NCBI GenBank assembly: GCA_963777775.1
Contig: CAVZRL010000009.1
Coordinates: forward strand, 1,550,001 to 1,614,000
DNA from: WHSW01 sp963777775
Lineage (GTDB): Bacteria; Actinomycetota; Thermoleophilia; Solirubrobacterales; 70-9
DNA length: 64,000 nucleotides
Direction: 5' to 3'
Below the pieces are notes generated by a model. The model searched no databases, was not told the DNA's origin, and saw nothing but the letters and a program-made list of their open reading frames with translations. This document shows positions 52,637 to 59,470 of the stretch, piece by piece; within the stretch, counting starts at the first letter, position 1, and the number at the start of each line of letters is the position of its first letter. The translations under genes were made by a program, and so were the position numbers.

Positions 52637-52691
52637 GTAGCGCACTCGGCTGGGGGCCGAGCGGTCGCTGGTTCGAATCCAGTCGCCCCGA
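52637..52691 (+). repeat. tRNA-Pro 3' fragment (attachment-site copy)
   Basis: 55 nt matching the 3' end of tRNA-Pro 47951-48024 at 51 positions, from the D-loop to the discriminator. The 5' half of a tRNA is absent, so this is not a working gene. Both arms of the anticodon stem change together (CTCGG/CCGAG instead of TTCGG/CCGAA), showing that the copy derives from a real tRNA. Likely the displaced attachment-site half. Confidence 0.75.
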
Positions 52692-52725
52692 TCTCAGTAG
52701 GAGCCAGATCTGCCGGCCGCGCCGG

Positions 52726-53313
52726 TCAGGACCCGGGGGCGGGGTTCGCTGCGGCTTGCGCCAGCGACGTGGTGAAGAAGCGCTGCACCGTGTCGAGTGG
52801 CTCGGTGCTTTGGCTTGCGCGGCTCAGGATAAGGGCGCCCTCGAGGGCTGCGAGGAGTACGGAGGCATCGTCCTCTGCGGTTGACTCCCGGGCGCCGAAC
52901 GTGACCAAGGCGGCGTGTACCGAGTCACGCCAATGATCGAGGAGGGCCCGAGCCTCTTGCCGTAGCTGGTCGTCTCCGCCGGCATCTATGACGGTCGCCG
53001 CGAGCGGACATCCCATCGTGAAGTTGCTCTCGATGAGCACTTGGCGCCACGGGGCGAAAATTGCGTCGATCGCATCGGCCAGCGTGGTCGCCTCGATGAG
53101 CCCTGACTCGGTGTCGTCCAGGAGCTCGGCGCCGGCCAGGTTGAGGGCCTCGGTGATGAGCTGCGTCTTCCCGCCCGGGAAGTAGCGCTGGAGGGACCCG
53201 CGAGGGCCGTCGGCATGGGCGACGATCTGGCGAAGGCCGACGCCGTGAACACCGCGCTCGCGAACCAGCGCGGCCGCGCTGCGCACGATGCGGTCACGGG
53301 CGGGCTGCCCCAT
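52726..53313 (-). CDS. TetR-family repressor
   Basis: About 195 aa. Start ATG 53313 (MGQPARDRIVRSAAALVRERG). Helix-turn-helix: GVGLRQIVAHADGPRGSLQRYFPGGKTQLI. C-terminal ligand domain with NFTMGCPLAATVIDAGGDDQ, similar to the TetR-C-33/LmrA-YxaF type (MGCP motif). Divergent from a hydrolase gene; two near-identical dyads (53333-53352 and 53377-53395) lie between and are probably its operators, covering both promoters. Confidence 0.9.
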   Translation of the reverse strand: MGQPARDRIVRSAAALVRERGVHGVGLRQIVAHADGPRGSLQRYFPGGKTQLITEALNLAGAELLDDTESGLIEATTLADAIDAIFAPWRQVLIESNFTMGCPLAATVIDAGGDDQLRQEARALLDHWRDSVHAALVTFGARESTAEDDASVLLAALEGALILSRASQSTEPLDTVQRFFTTSLAQAAANPAPGS

Positions 53314-53332
53314 TGGGGCAGTGTACCCCGAG

Positions 53333-53352
53333 GCGATGACGGTCGTCATCGC
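53333..53352. promoter_or_regulatory. TetR operator 1 (candidate)
   Basis: GCGATGAC, spacer GGTC, GTCATCGC: perfect 8-bp arms, 20 bp upstream of the TetR start. Matches operator 2 in all arm bases except the last one. Confidence 0.65.
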
Positions 53353-53376
53353 CTTTGCTATCGTCTCGCCGTACAC

Positions 53377-53395
53377 GCGATGACAGTCGTCATCG
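53377..53395. promoter_or_regulatory. TetR operator 2 (candidate)
   Basis: CGATGAC, spacer AGTC, GTCATCG: perfect 7-bp arms, centre 44 bp from operator 1 (about four helical turns), 33 bp before the hydrolase start. The spacing lets two dimers bind the same face of the helix. Confidence 0.65.
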
Positions 53396-53427
53396 ACCGC
53401 TCGTCAACGCGATTGGAGACGCCAACT

Positions 53428-54291
53428 ATGAATGCAGGGGGCTATTCGCCCATCTCCCCGCTCTTTCGAGTGTGCGACGGGGTGCGGATTCGATTTGCCG
53501 ACAACGAAGCGGACTCCTCCGCAGCGACCGTGTTGATGTTGAGCCCGTGGCCGGAGAGCCTCTGGGCGTTCCGCAGGACCTGGGATCGAGTGTCGGGGGC
53601 GGCGCGCGTGGTCGCGATCGACCTGCCGGGCTTTGGCCACTCAGACGGTCGGCCGGAGCTGATCGCACCTGATGCGATGGGCACCTTCCTGGCGCGCCTG
53701 ATCGAGGAGTGGGGCCTGGGCGCGCCGCACGTGGTCGGTCCGGACGTGGGCACTGCCGCGGCGTTGTTCTTGGCGGCCAACGCTCCAGACCGCGTCACGA
53801 GCTTGACCATTGGTGGCGGCGCGGTGCGCGATCCCATCGATGCCGCCGGCGCGCTCAAGGACATCATCGAGGCCCCAAGCCTCGACGCCGTCCGACAGTT
53901 GGATGCCCGAACGAACATCGGCTTCGCCGTCGAGCCCGCGGCCGGTGCCGATAGCGAGCCCGACGTCCATGAGGACTATGTCAGCGCGTATGACCTCGGG
54001 CGCTTCGCCGAGTCCGCTCGCTTTGTCCGCCACTACCCCGAGCAGAATCCGGTGCTGCGCGGTCTATTGCCTTCGATCACCACGCCGGCTCAGGTCATCG
54101 CCGGACGCGAGGACGACTTGGTGCCGTGGTCCAACAACGAGTACCTCGCCGACCTGCTGCCCAACAGCGAGATCCACGCATTGGATGCCGGCCACTTCGC
54201 GTGGGAGGAGGCGTCCGATGAGTACGGCCGTCTCATCGCGGAGTGGGTCACCCGCGGCTTCCAGCGGCTCCAGGGCGCGGAGACGACCTGA
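53428..54291 (+). CDS. alpha/beta-fold hydrolase
   Basis: About 287 aa. ATG 53428 chosen (MNAGGYSPISPLFRVCDGV) since GGAGA lies upstream; longer in-frame sequence overlaps the operator region. VLMLSPWPESLWAFRRTWD (oxyanion), VVAIDLPGFGHSDGRPE, HVVGPDVGTAAALFLAA (nucleophile Asp in a GPDVG elbow, so dehalogenase/epoxide hydrolase type rather than Ser), and ALDAGHFAWEEASDEY with the catalytic His. Controlled by the divergent TetR in all likelihood. Probably detoxifies a small halogenated or epoxidised compound. Confidence 0.85.
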   Translation: MNAGGYSPISPLFRVCDGVRIRFADNEADSSAATVLMLSPWPESLWAFRRTWDRVSGAARVVAIDLPGFGHSDGRPELIAPDAMGTFLARLIEEWGLGAPHVVGPDVGTAAALFLAANAPDRVTSLTIGGGAVRDPIDAAGALKDIIEAPSLDAVRQLDARTNIGFAVEPAAGADSEPDVHEDYVSAYDLGRFAESARFVRHYPEQNPVLRGLLPSITTPAQVIAGREDDLVPWSNNEYLADLLPNSEIHALDAGHFAWEEASDEYGRLIAEWVTRGFQRLQGAETT

Positions 54292-54322
54292 GCCCCGTTC
54301 GGCATACCCTGCCTCTGACCGG

Positions 54323-55945
54323 ATGAATACACCGAGCGCACTGAGGGTCCCCGAAAGCCCGGCGCTATCGCCCACTCAGCTCGCAAAGATCGGCGAGCTC
54401 GGGGAAGAGCGCACCGCCGACGCAGGCGATGTCCTCTTCCGGGCGGGCGACGATCGCTACCCGTTCGTCGCGATTCTCGAGGGCGAGGTCGCGTTGCTGG
54501 ACGGCGCCGGCAACGAGATCGTGCGACAGGGACGGTCGAATTTCCTCGGCGAGCTGAGCCTGCTGTCGGGGCAGAGCGCCTTCCTGACCGCAGAAGTCAC
54601 GCAGCCCTTGCGGTACATCGCCGTCGACAGGGATGCGCTGCGGGAGCTGCTGTTCGACGACGGGCCGCTCAGCGACCTATTGCTCGCGACGTTCATCTTG
54701 CGGCGCGAAGCGCTGCAGCAGGTGGCGGGGCTTGGAATTGAGATCGTCGGGCCGCATTCCTCGGCGGCGACGAGGCGGCTGGTGGAGTTCGCTCGTAACA
54801 ACCGGCTCCCCGTGACCTGGCGCGACCCGGAGCGAGGGGATGACTCGGAAGCCGCAGCGCTGATCGCCGGGCTCGACGACTCGAGCCTGCCGCTGGTCCG
54901 GCTGCCGGGCGGTTTGGAGATGAGGGGGCCGTCTTTCGGAGAGCTGTCTCGCGCGCTCGGTATCGGCCGCGAGCTTGCGCCGCGCGAAGAAGTCGATTTG
55001 CTTGTCGTGGGCGCCGGGCCGGCTGGCCTCGGTGCCGCCGTCTACGGGGCCTCCGAGGGCCTTGACACGCTGATCCTCGACAGCCGCGCGCTCGGTGGCC
55101 AGGCGGGTGAATCGCGCCGGATCGAGAACTACCTCGGCTTTCCCGCTGGCATCAGCGGAACCGAGCTCACGGGTCGGGCGGTCGTACAGGCGCGCAAGTT
55201 CGGCGCTCGGCCCGCGACGCCGTACCGGGCGGTCGCGCTCGAGCCGGGAAACGGGTGGCATGTCGTCCGGCTCGAGGACGGCCAGGAGATCGCGGCTCGC
55301 GCGGTCCTGCTGGCGACCGGCGCCGAGTATCGGCGGCTGCCGGTCGATCGTCTCTCCGACTACGAGGGATTGAGCGTCTTCTATGCCGCGGGCCCACCGG
55401 AGCAGGAGCTGTGTGGAGCATCACGGGTCGCCGTCGTGGGCGGTGGAAACTCCGCCGGCCAGGCCGCGGTCTGGCTGGCGCGTGGAGGCGCGCTCGTGAC
55501 GCTGCTCCACCGCCGCGCGGATCTTCGCGAGACGATGTCGGACTACCTGGTCCGCGAGCTCGACCGCTATGGGGTGGCGGTGCGCGATCGCAGCGAGATC
55601 GCGGAGCTGCACGGGCACGGCGGTCAGCTCGAGGCGGTGACGCTGAAGGATGGAGAGCGGATGCCGTTCGCGTTCCTGTTTCTCTTTCTAGGCGCTCGGC
55701 CGTGCACCGAATGGCTCGACGAGACGGTCGAGCGCGACGAGGACGGCTTCATCCTCACCGGCAGCGCAGTCGGCAGCGACGATCTGCTCGAGACAAGCGT
55801 GCCCGGCGTGTACGCGGCTGGGGACGTTCGCGCGGGTTCGACGAAACGATGCGCCGCCGCCGTTGGCGAGGGAGCGATGGTCGTGCAGCTCGTTCACGGC
55901 CACATCGGCCAGCAGCGGACAATCACTCCCGCGGCGTCGAAATGA
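54323..55945 (+). CDS. cyclic nucleotide-binding domain/thioredoxin reductase-like fusion
   Basis: About 540 aa. Residues 1-130 are a CRP-type cNMP-binding domain (VLFRAGDDRYPFVAILEGEVAL, FLGELSLLSGQSAFLTAEV). Residues about 140-215 look like a glutaredoxin-type fold without cysteines (VEFARNNRLPVTWRDPERGD, LPLVRLPGGLEM). Residues 223-540 are a flavoprotein of the TrxR family: VDLLVVGAGPAGLGAAVYGA, ALGGQAGESRRIENYLGFPAG, VAVVGGGNSAGQAAVWLARG and SVPGVYAAGDVRAGSTKRCAAAVGEG. The TrxR CxxC is replaced near 350-360 by FYAAGPPE, so normal disulfide exchange is not possible. Upstream of a DsbA-like gene. Known architecture in actinobacteria; function unclear. Confidence 0.9.
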   Translation: MNTPSALRVPESPALSPTQLAKIGELGEERTADAGDVLFRAGDDRYPFVAILEGEVALLDGAGNEIVRQGRSNFLGELSLLSGQSAFLTAEVTQPLRYIAVDRDALRELLFDDGPLSDLLLATFILRREALQQVAGLGIEIVGPHSSAATRRLVEFARNNRLPVTWRDPERGDDSEAAALIAGLDDSSLPLVRLPGGLEMRGPSFGELSRALGIGRELAPREEVDLLVVGAGPAGLGAAVYGASEGLDTLILDSRALGGQAGESRRIENYLGFPAGISGTELTGRAVVQARKFGARPATPYRAVALEPGNGWHVVRLEDGQEIAARAVLLATGAEYRRLPVDRLSDYEGLSVFYAAGPPEQELCGASRVAVVGGGNSAGQAAVWLARGGALVTLLHRRADLRETMSDYLVRELDRYGVAVRDRSEIAELHGHGGQLEAVTLKDGERMPFAFLFLFLGARPCTEWLDETVERDEDGFILTGSAVGSDDLLETSVPGVYAAGDVRAGSTKRCAAAVGEGAMVVQLVHGHIGQQRTITPAASK

Positions 55946-55991
55946 CCGCCAGACTGGCGGTCGTGCTGGAGAACCCTTCCGCCGCCGCGGG

Positions 55992-56552
55992 GTGAGCTCA
56001 GTGGGCGAGGCGAACCTGGCACCGGTCGGGCCGGGCGATCACGTGATCGGGGCGTCCGATCCAAAGCTGACGCTGATCGAGTACGGCGACTTCGGCTGCC
56101 AGTTCTGCAACGCGGCGAAGCTGCCGATCGAGTCGTTGCTCGGGCGGCACCCGGCGCTGCGGTTGGTCTGGCGGCACCTTCCCGATCCCGAGCTCCATCC
56201 CGGCGCGGACCTGGCCGCCGAGCTCTCGGAGTTGGCGGCTACGAACGGGAGGTTCTGGGAGGCGCACTCGCGTCTTCTCACCGGCCGCAGGGAGTTCTCC
56301 CGCGACGCGCTCATGGAGGTCGCCGAGGAGCTGGGGCTAAAACGCGACGAGGCACTGGCAGCGTTCGAGGAGCGCACGTTTCGCGAGCGCGTTCTCGCCG
56401 ACGTCGCGGCGGGCAGGCGAGCGGGTGCCCGCGGTACGCCGACCTTCTTCCTCGACGGCGAGAGGCTCGAGGGTCCGTGGCGTGAACTGGCGCAGCTGGT
56501 CCCGGCGAAGCTCGCGACGGGTTCCGAAGCTCGGGATCAGCGCCCGAGGTGA
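55992..56552 (+). CDS. DsbA/thioredoxin_4-like disulfide oxidoreductase
   Basis: About 186 aa, GTG start 55992. VGPGDHVIGASDPKLTLIEYGDFGCQFCNAAKL carries the CxxC active site, RLVWRHLPDPELHP follows, and GARGTPTFFLDGERLEGPW has the cis-Pro TPTFF. No signal peptide, so probably cytoplasmic, of the FrnE/DsbA-like group. Forty-six bases after the TrxR-like fusion; a redox pair is plausible though the fusion lacks its own dithiol. Confidence 0.88.
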   Translation: MSSVGEANLAPVGPGDHVIGASDPKLTLIEYGDFGCQFCNAAKLPIESLLGRHPALRLVWRHLPDPELHPGADLAAELSELAATNGRFWEAHSRLLTGRREFSRDALMEVAEELGLKRDEALAAFEERTFRERVLADVAAGRRAGARGTPTFFLDGERLEGPWRELAQLVPAKLATGSEARDQRPR

Positions 56553-56608
56553 GCTCGGATCGGCGCTCGAAGCGACGTCATAAAGCGACGCACCTTCGGT
56601 TCAAGCCG

Positions 56609-56640
56609 GACCCCCGGCCGGTCACGACCGGCCAGGGGTC
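56609..56640. terminator. long hairpin between convergent genes
   Basis: GACCCCCGGCCGGTC, AC, GACCGGCCAGGGGTC: 14 of 15 stem pairs match. It lies between the dsbA-like stop and the exporter stop and probably terminates both. Confidence 0.7.
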
Positions 56641-56660
56641 GGTTGATCCGGCTACCACTA

Positions 56661-58133
56661 CTAGGCCGGCGCCGGCTCGACTTGGGTCGGCTCATGGGGC
56701 ATCTCCGGCCGCGCGTCAGACCGGAGCAGGCCCGCGGAGACCAGAGCCCCGAGCGCGAACATCCCGGCGGCCCACCAGAACGCGGTCGCGTACCCCTCAA
56801 CCGCGGCTTGGCCGACGGCGGGGCCGTGATCGGCCAGGTACGCGCTGGTTGCCGATGCGGCCACGGTGCTCAGCAGCGCCGTCCCGATCGCGCCGCCGAT
56901 CTGCTGCGAGGTATTGACCATCGCCGAAGCGACCCCGCTGTCGTTCTCGGCCACGCCGAACGTGGCGGTGGCAAACGACGGCCCCAGCGTCAGTCCGAAG
57001 CCGACGCCGATCAGGATCAGCGATGGCAGCACGTGTGACGCGTACGCCGTGTCGACGCCGATGCGCGTCAGCAGGACCATGCCCAGTGCGGCCAGAGCCA
57101 TCCCGGCCGGCACGAGCGGTCGCGGACCGGTGCGGGGCAGGACGCGCGTGGTGACGATCCCGACCGTCGGTGCGATCGAGAAGCTGAGCGGCAGGAACGC
57201 CAGACCCGTCTCGAGCGCGCTCAGGCCCTTCGTGTTCTGCAGATAGAAGGTCAGGAACAGGAAGAGCCCGAAGAGCCCTGCGCTCGCGATGCTGATCGCC
57301 AGCAACGACGCGCCGCGGTTGCGGTCCGTCACGACTCGAAGCGGCAGGAGCGGGTGCGCGACCCGTCGCTCCAAGGCCACGAATCCGATCAGCAAGACGG
57401 CGCTGCTGGCCAACGACACGATGGTCAGCGGAGCGCCCCAGCCGTCGGCCTCGCCCCGAGCAAGGCCGAAGACGAGCGCGAAGAGGCCAGCTGATGCCGT
57501 CAGCGCGCCGGCCAGGTCGAGCCTCGGGCGCGACGTCACGGGGATGTGGTGCAGGAGCCGCATACCGGCGATCGCCGCAGGAATGGCGAACACCAGCGAC
57601 ACATAGAGGCACCAGCGCCAGTCGAGTGCCTCGGTCAGCGCTCCGCCGAGCAACAGCCCGATTGCTCCTCCGGCGCCGGCGATCCCCGCGTAGACCCCGA
57701 ACGCCTTGCCTCTCTCCGCCGGGTCGGTGAAGGTCGTCGTCAGGAGCGAGAGCGCGGCCGGTGCGAGCAATGCAGCCGAAGCGCCCTGCAGTGCCCGCGC
57801 CGCCACCAGCAGATCGAAGCTCTGGGCGGCGCCACCGAGCGCGGACGCCCCGGCGAACCCAACGAGGCCGCCGATGAACGTCCATTTGCGCCCGAAGAGG
57901 TCCGCGATCCGGCCACCCAGCAGCAGGAGGCTGCCGAAGGCGAGCGCGTAGGCGGTGATCACCCACTGGCGATCGTCATCCGAGAACCCCAGATCCTGCT
58001 GCGCCGAGGGGAGGGCGATGTTGACGATCGTCGCGTCGAGTACGACGAGCAACTGCGCGATCGCGATCACGCCCAGGATCAGCCAGCGCCGCGCGTGATG
58101 CGCGTCCTGGGATGGATTGAGTTGTGCGTTCAC
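56661..58133 (-). CDS. MFS multidrug exporter (DHA2, 14 helices)
   Basis: About 490 aa, GTG 58133 with AAGGAG upstream. LLVVLDATIVNIALPSAQQDLG is the DHA2 motif D1, LLLLGGRIADLFGRKWTFIG motif A, VAARALQGASAALLAPAAL the RxxQG motif B, and GIAGAGGAIGLLLGGALTEAL motif C. EmrB/QacA-type proton-driven drug efflux. Divergent from a small cupin across a perfect 16-bp palindrome; no regulator gene is adjacent. Confidence 0.93.
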   Translation of the reverse strand: MNAQLNPSQDAHHARRWLILGVIAIAQLLVVLDATIVNIALPSAQQDLGFSDDDRQWVITAYALAFGSLLLLGGRIADLFGRKWTFIGGLVGFAGASALGGAAQSFDLLVAARALQGASAALLAPAALSLLTTTFTDPAERGKAFGVYAGIAGAGGAIGLLLGGALTEALDWRWCLYVSLVFAIPAAIAGMRLLHHIPVTSRPRLDLAGALTASAGLFALVFGLARGEADGWGAPLTIVSLASSAVLLIGFVALERRVAHPLLPLRVVTDRNRGASLLAISIASAGLFGLFLFLTFYLQNTKGLSALETGLAFLPLSFSIAPTVGIVTTRVLPRTGPRPLVPAGMALAALGMVLLTRIGVDTAYASHVLPSLILIGVGFGLTLGPSFATATFGVAENDSGVASAMVNTSQQIGGAIGTALLSTVAASATSAYLADHGPAVGQAAVEGYATAFWWAAGMFALGALVSAGLLRSDARPEMPHEPTQVEPAPA

Positions 58134-58180
58134 TGTTATCTCCTTCAGCTAGGCGGACTGGATTTGTCCGTCACAGGGTC

Positions 58181-58196
58181 TGACGCGCGCGCGCGT
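58181..58196. promoter_or_regulatory. perfect 16-bp palindrome between exporter and cupin
   Basis: TGACGCGCGCGCGTCA, an exact palindrome with no spacer, 48 bp from the exporter start and 46 bp from the cupin start. Position and symmetry fit an operator for both genes; the regulator is not encoded next to it. Confidence 0.5.
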
Positions 58197-58241
58197 CAAC
58201 ATGTGACCGCGAAGCGGCGCCGCCTCACGAAGGAGATGTCG

Positions 58242-58610
58242 ATGGGAGAGACGAAGGACAGGGTCAACCTCGCAGAGAAGCTGGCGCTGCTCGCCAAGCC
58301 CTTCGAGCCCGGCATCGTCGGCTACCTCAACGACTACAAGCTGCAGATCGTCAAGGTCAAGGGCGCGTTCGTCTGGCACAAGCACGATGAGACGGACGAC
58401 TTCTTCCTCGTCCTACGCGGTCGCCTGACGATTCACCTTCGCGACCGTGACGTCGAGCTCGAGGAAGGCGAGCTGTTTGTGGTGCCCCGCGGCGTCGAGC
58501 ACTGCCCGGAGGCCGCGGAGGAGGCGCACGTGCTGCTGATCGAACCGAGGGACACGCTGAACACGGGCGATGCGGGCGGGGAGATGACGGCTCAGCCGAG
58601 AGAGCTGTGA
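58242..58610 (+). CDS. small cupin-domain protein
   Basis: About 122 aa. ATG 58242 chosen over one six bases upstream because AAGGAG is then correctly spaced. GAFVWHKHDETDDFFLVLRGRLTI has the metal-binding H-x-H...E, and LEEGELFVVPRGVEHCPEA the second His. Resembles small single-domain cupins of unknown substrate found beside transporters. Convergent with an SDR gene. Confidence 0.85.
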   Translation: MGETKDRVNLAEKLALLAKPFEPGIVGYLNDYKLQIVKVKGAFVWHKHDETDDFFLVLRGRLTIHLRDRDVELEEGELFVVPRGVEHCPEAAEEAHVLLIEPRDTLNTGDAGGEMTAQPREL

Positions 58611-58624
58611 CCCGCAAGGCGGAC

Positions 58625-59461
58625 TTACCGCCAGGGAATGACCTTGCCGAATTGCACGAGCTCGCCGTAGAAGCTCGGATTGGTTGCACGATCGAGAGCG
58701 AGGCGCAGCGGGGCGATTGCGGCCTCGGCCGGCGTCTGCGCGGCGCTCATGTCCTCAAACCACGGACGCGAGGCGTCGGTGTCAACCAATCCTGGGCAGA
58801 TTGCGGCGACCAGGGTCCCGCCGATTGCATCGGCCTCGCGCCGCTGGCGCGCCAACACGCGCGCGGCGGTGACCTGGCCCACCTTCGATGGGATGTTGAT
58901 CCACTCAGGCCAACCCTCCGAGTGAGCACGCTCCTCTACGACCGCATCGCTCCAGGCCTGCATCGTCGTATCGACATCGTCGAGGCTCATCACGTCGGTG
59001 TCGAAGCGCTCATGGAGATTGGACGGCATCTCACGCAGCGAACCGAAAGCACTTGCTACGACCAGCAGCCGCCCGCCCGGACGTAGGATCGGGCTGAACG
59101 CGCGGAGCATCCTGGTCGTGCCGAGGTTGTTGGTCTCGACGACGGGCGCCACCAGTTCTGCCGACGGCGTCGCGGGGACGAGCCGCGCCGCAGCGTTGGA
59201 GAAAACGATGTCCACGCCCCCGTGGCGCGCGCGGATCGCATCTGCAAAGGCGCGCACCGCCGCGCCATCGCGCACGTCGAGGAGTTCGCAGCGAACGGCG
59301 GCCCGGGCGTCCGCGATCCGAGCGACGGCGGCTCGAACGCGTACCGAGTCGCGTCCCGTCACATACACCGTGTCCTCCGGCCCCAACTGCTGTGCGAGGC
59401 CTTCAGCCAAAGCGAATCCGAGACCTTGGTTCGCACCGGTAACGATCGCGACCTTCTCCAT
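58625..59461 (-). CDS. SDR-family protein lacking the catalytic Tyr
   Basis: About 278 aa, carbonyl-reductase-like. VAIVTGANQGLGFALAEGLA binds NADP; VFSNAA replaces NNAG; LLVVASAFGSLR holds Ser137. At the YxxxK motif it reads WINIPSKVGQ: Lys193 is present but the Tyr position is Asn189. Either the residue is replaced in function or the enzyme is not a standard dehydrogenase. ICPGLVDTDASRPWF follows. Same strand and 9 bp from the MFS gene upstream, so probably cotranscribed. Confidence 0.85.
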   Translation of the reverse strand: MEKVAIVTGANQGLGFALAEGLAQQLGPEDTVYVTGRDSVRVRAAVARIADARAAVRCELLDVRDGAAVRAFADAIRARHGGVDIVFSNAAARLVPATPSAELVAPVVETNNLGTTRMLRAFSPILRPGGRLLVVASAFGSLREMPSNLHERFDTDVMSLDDVDTTMQAWSDAVVEERAHSEGWPEWINIPSKVGQVTAARVLARQRREADAIGGTLVAAICPGLVDTDASRPWFEDMSAAQTPAEAAIAPLRLALDRATNPSFYGELVQFGKVIPWR

Positions 59462-59470
59462 GCTCGGCCC

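Larger units (their letters stand above)
48025..52691. mobile_element. putative tRNA-Pro-integrated island, no visible integrase
   Basis: Bounded on the left by the intact tRNA-Pro and on the right by a 55-nt copy of the tRNA-Pro 3' region. Contents: a structured noncoding stretch, three tiny coupled genes with a Cys cluster, an epoxide hydrolase, a two-helix membrane protein, an HNH nuclease and a truncated dehydrogenase. By eye the G+C and codon use are more mixed than in flanking core genes. No recombinase, conjugation, or replication gene is seen, so it is either a decayed or a non-autonomous element. The two tRNA copies differ at four positions, with compensating changes in the anticodon stem, so the right copy came from a slightly different tRNA-Pro. 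Confidence 0.6.
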
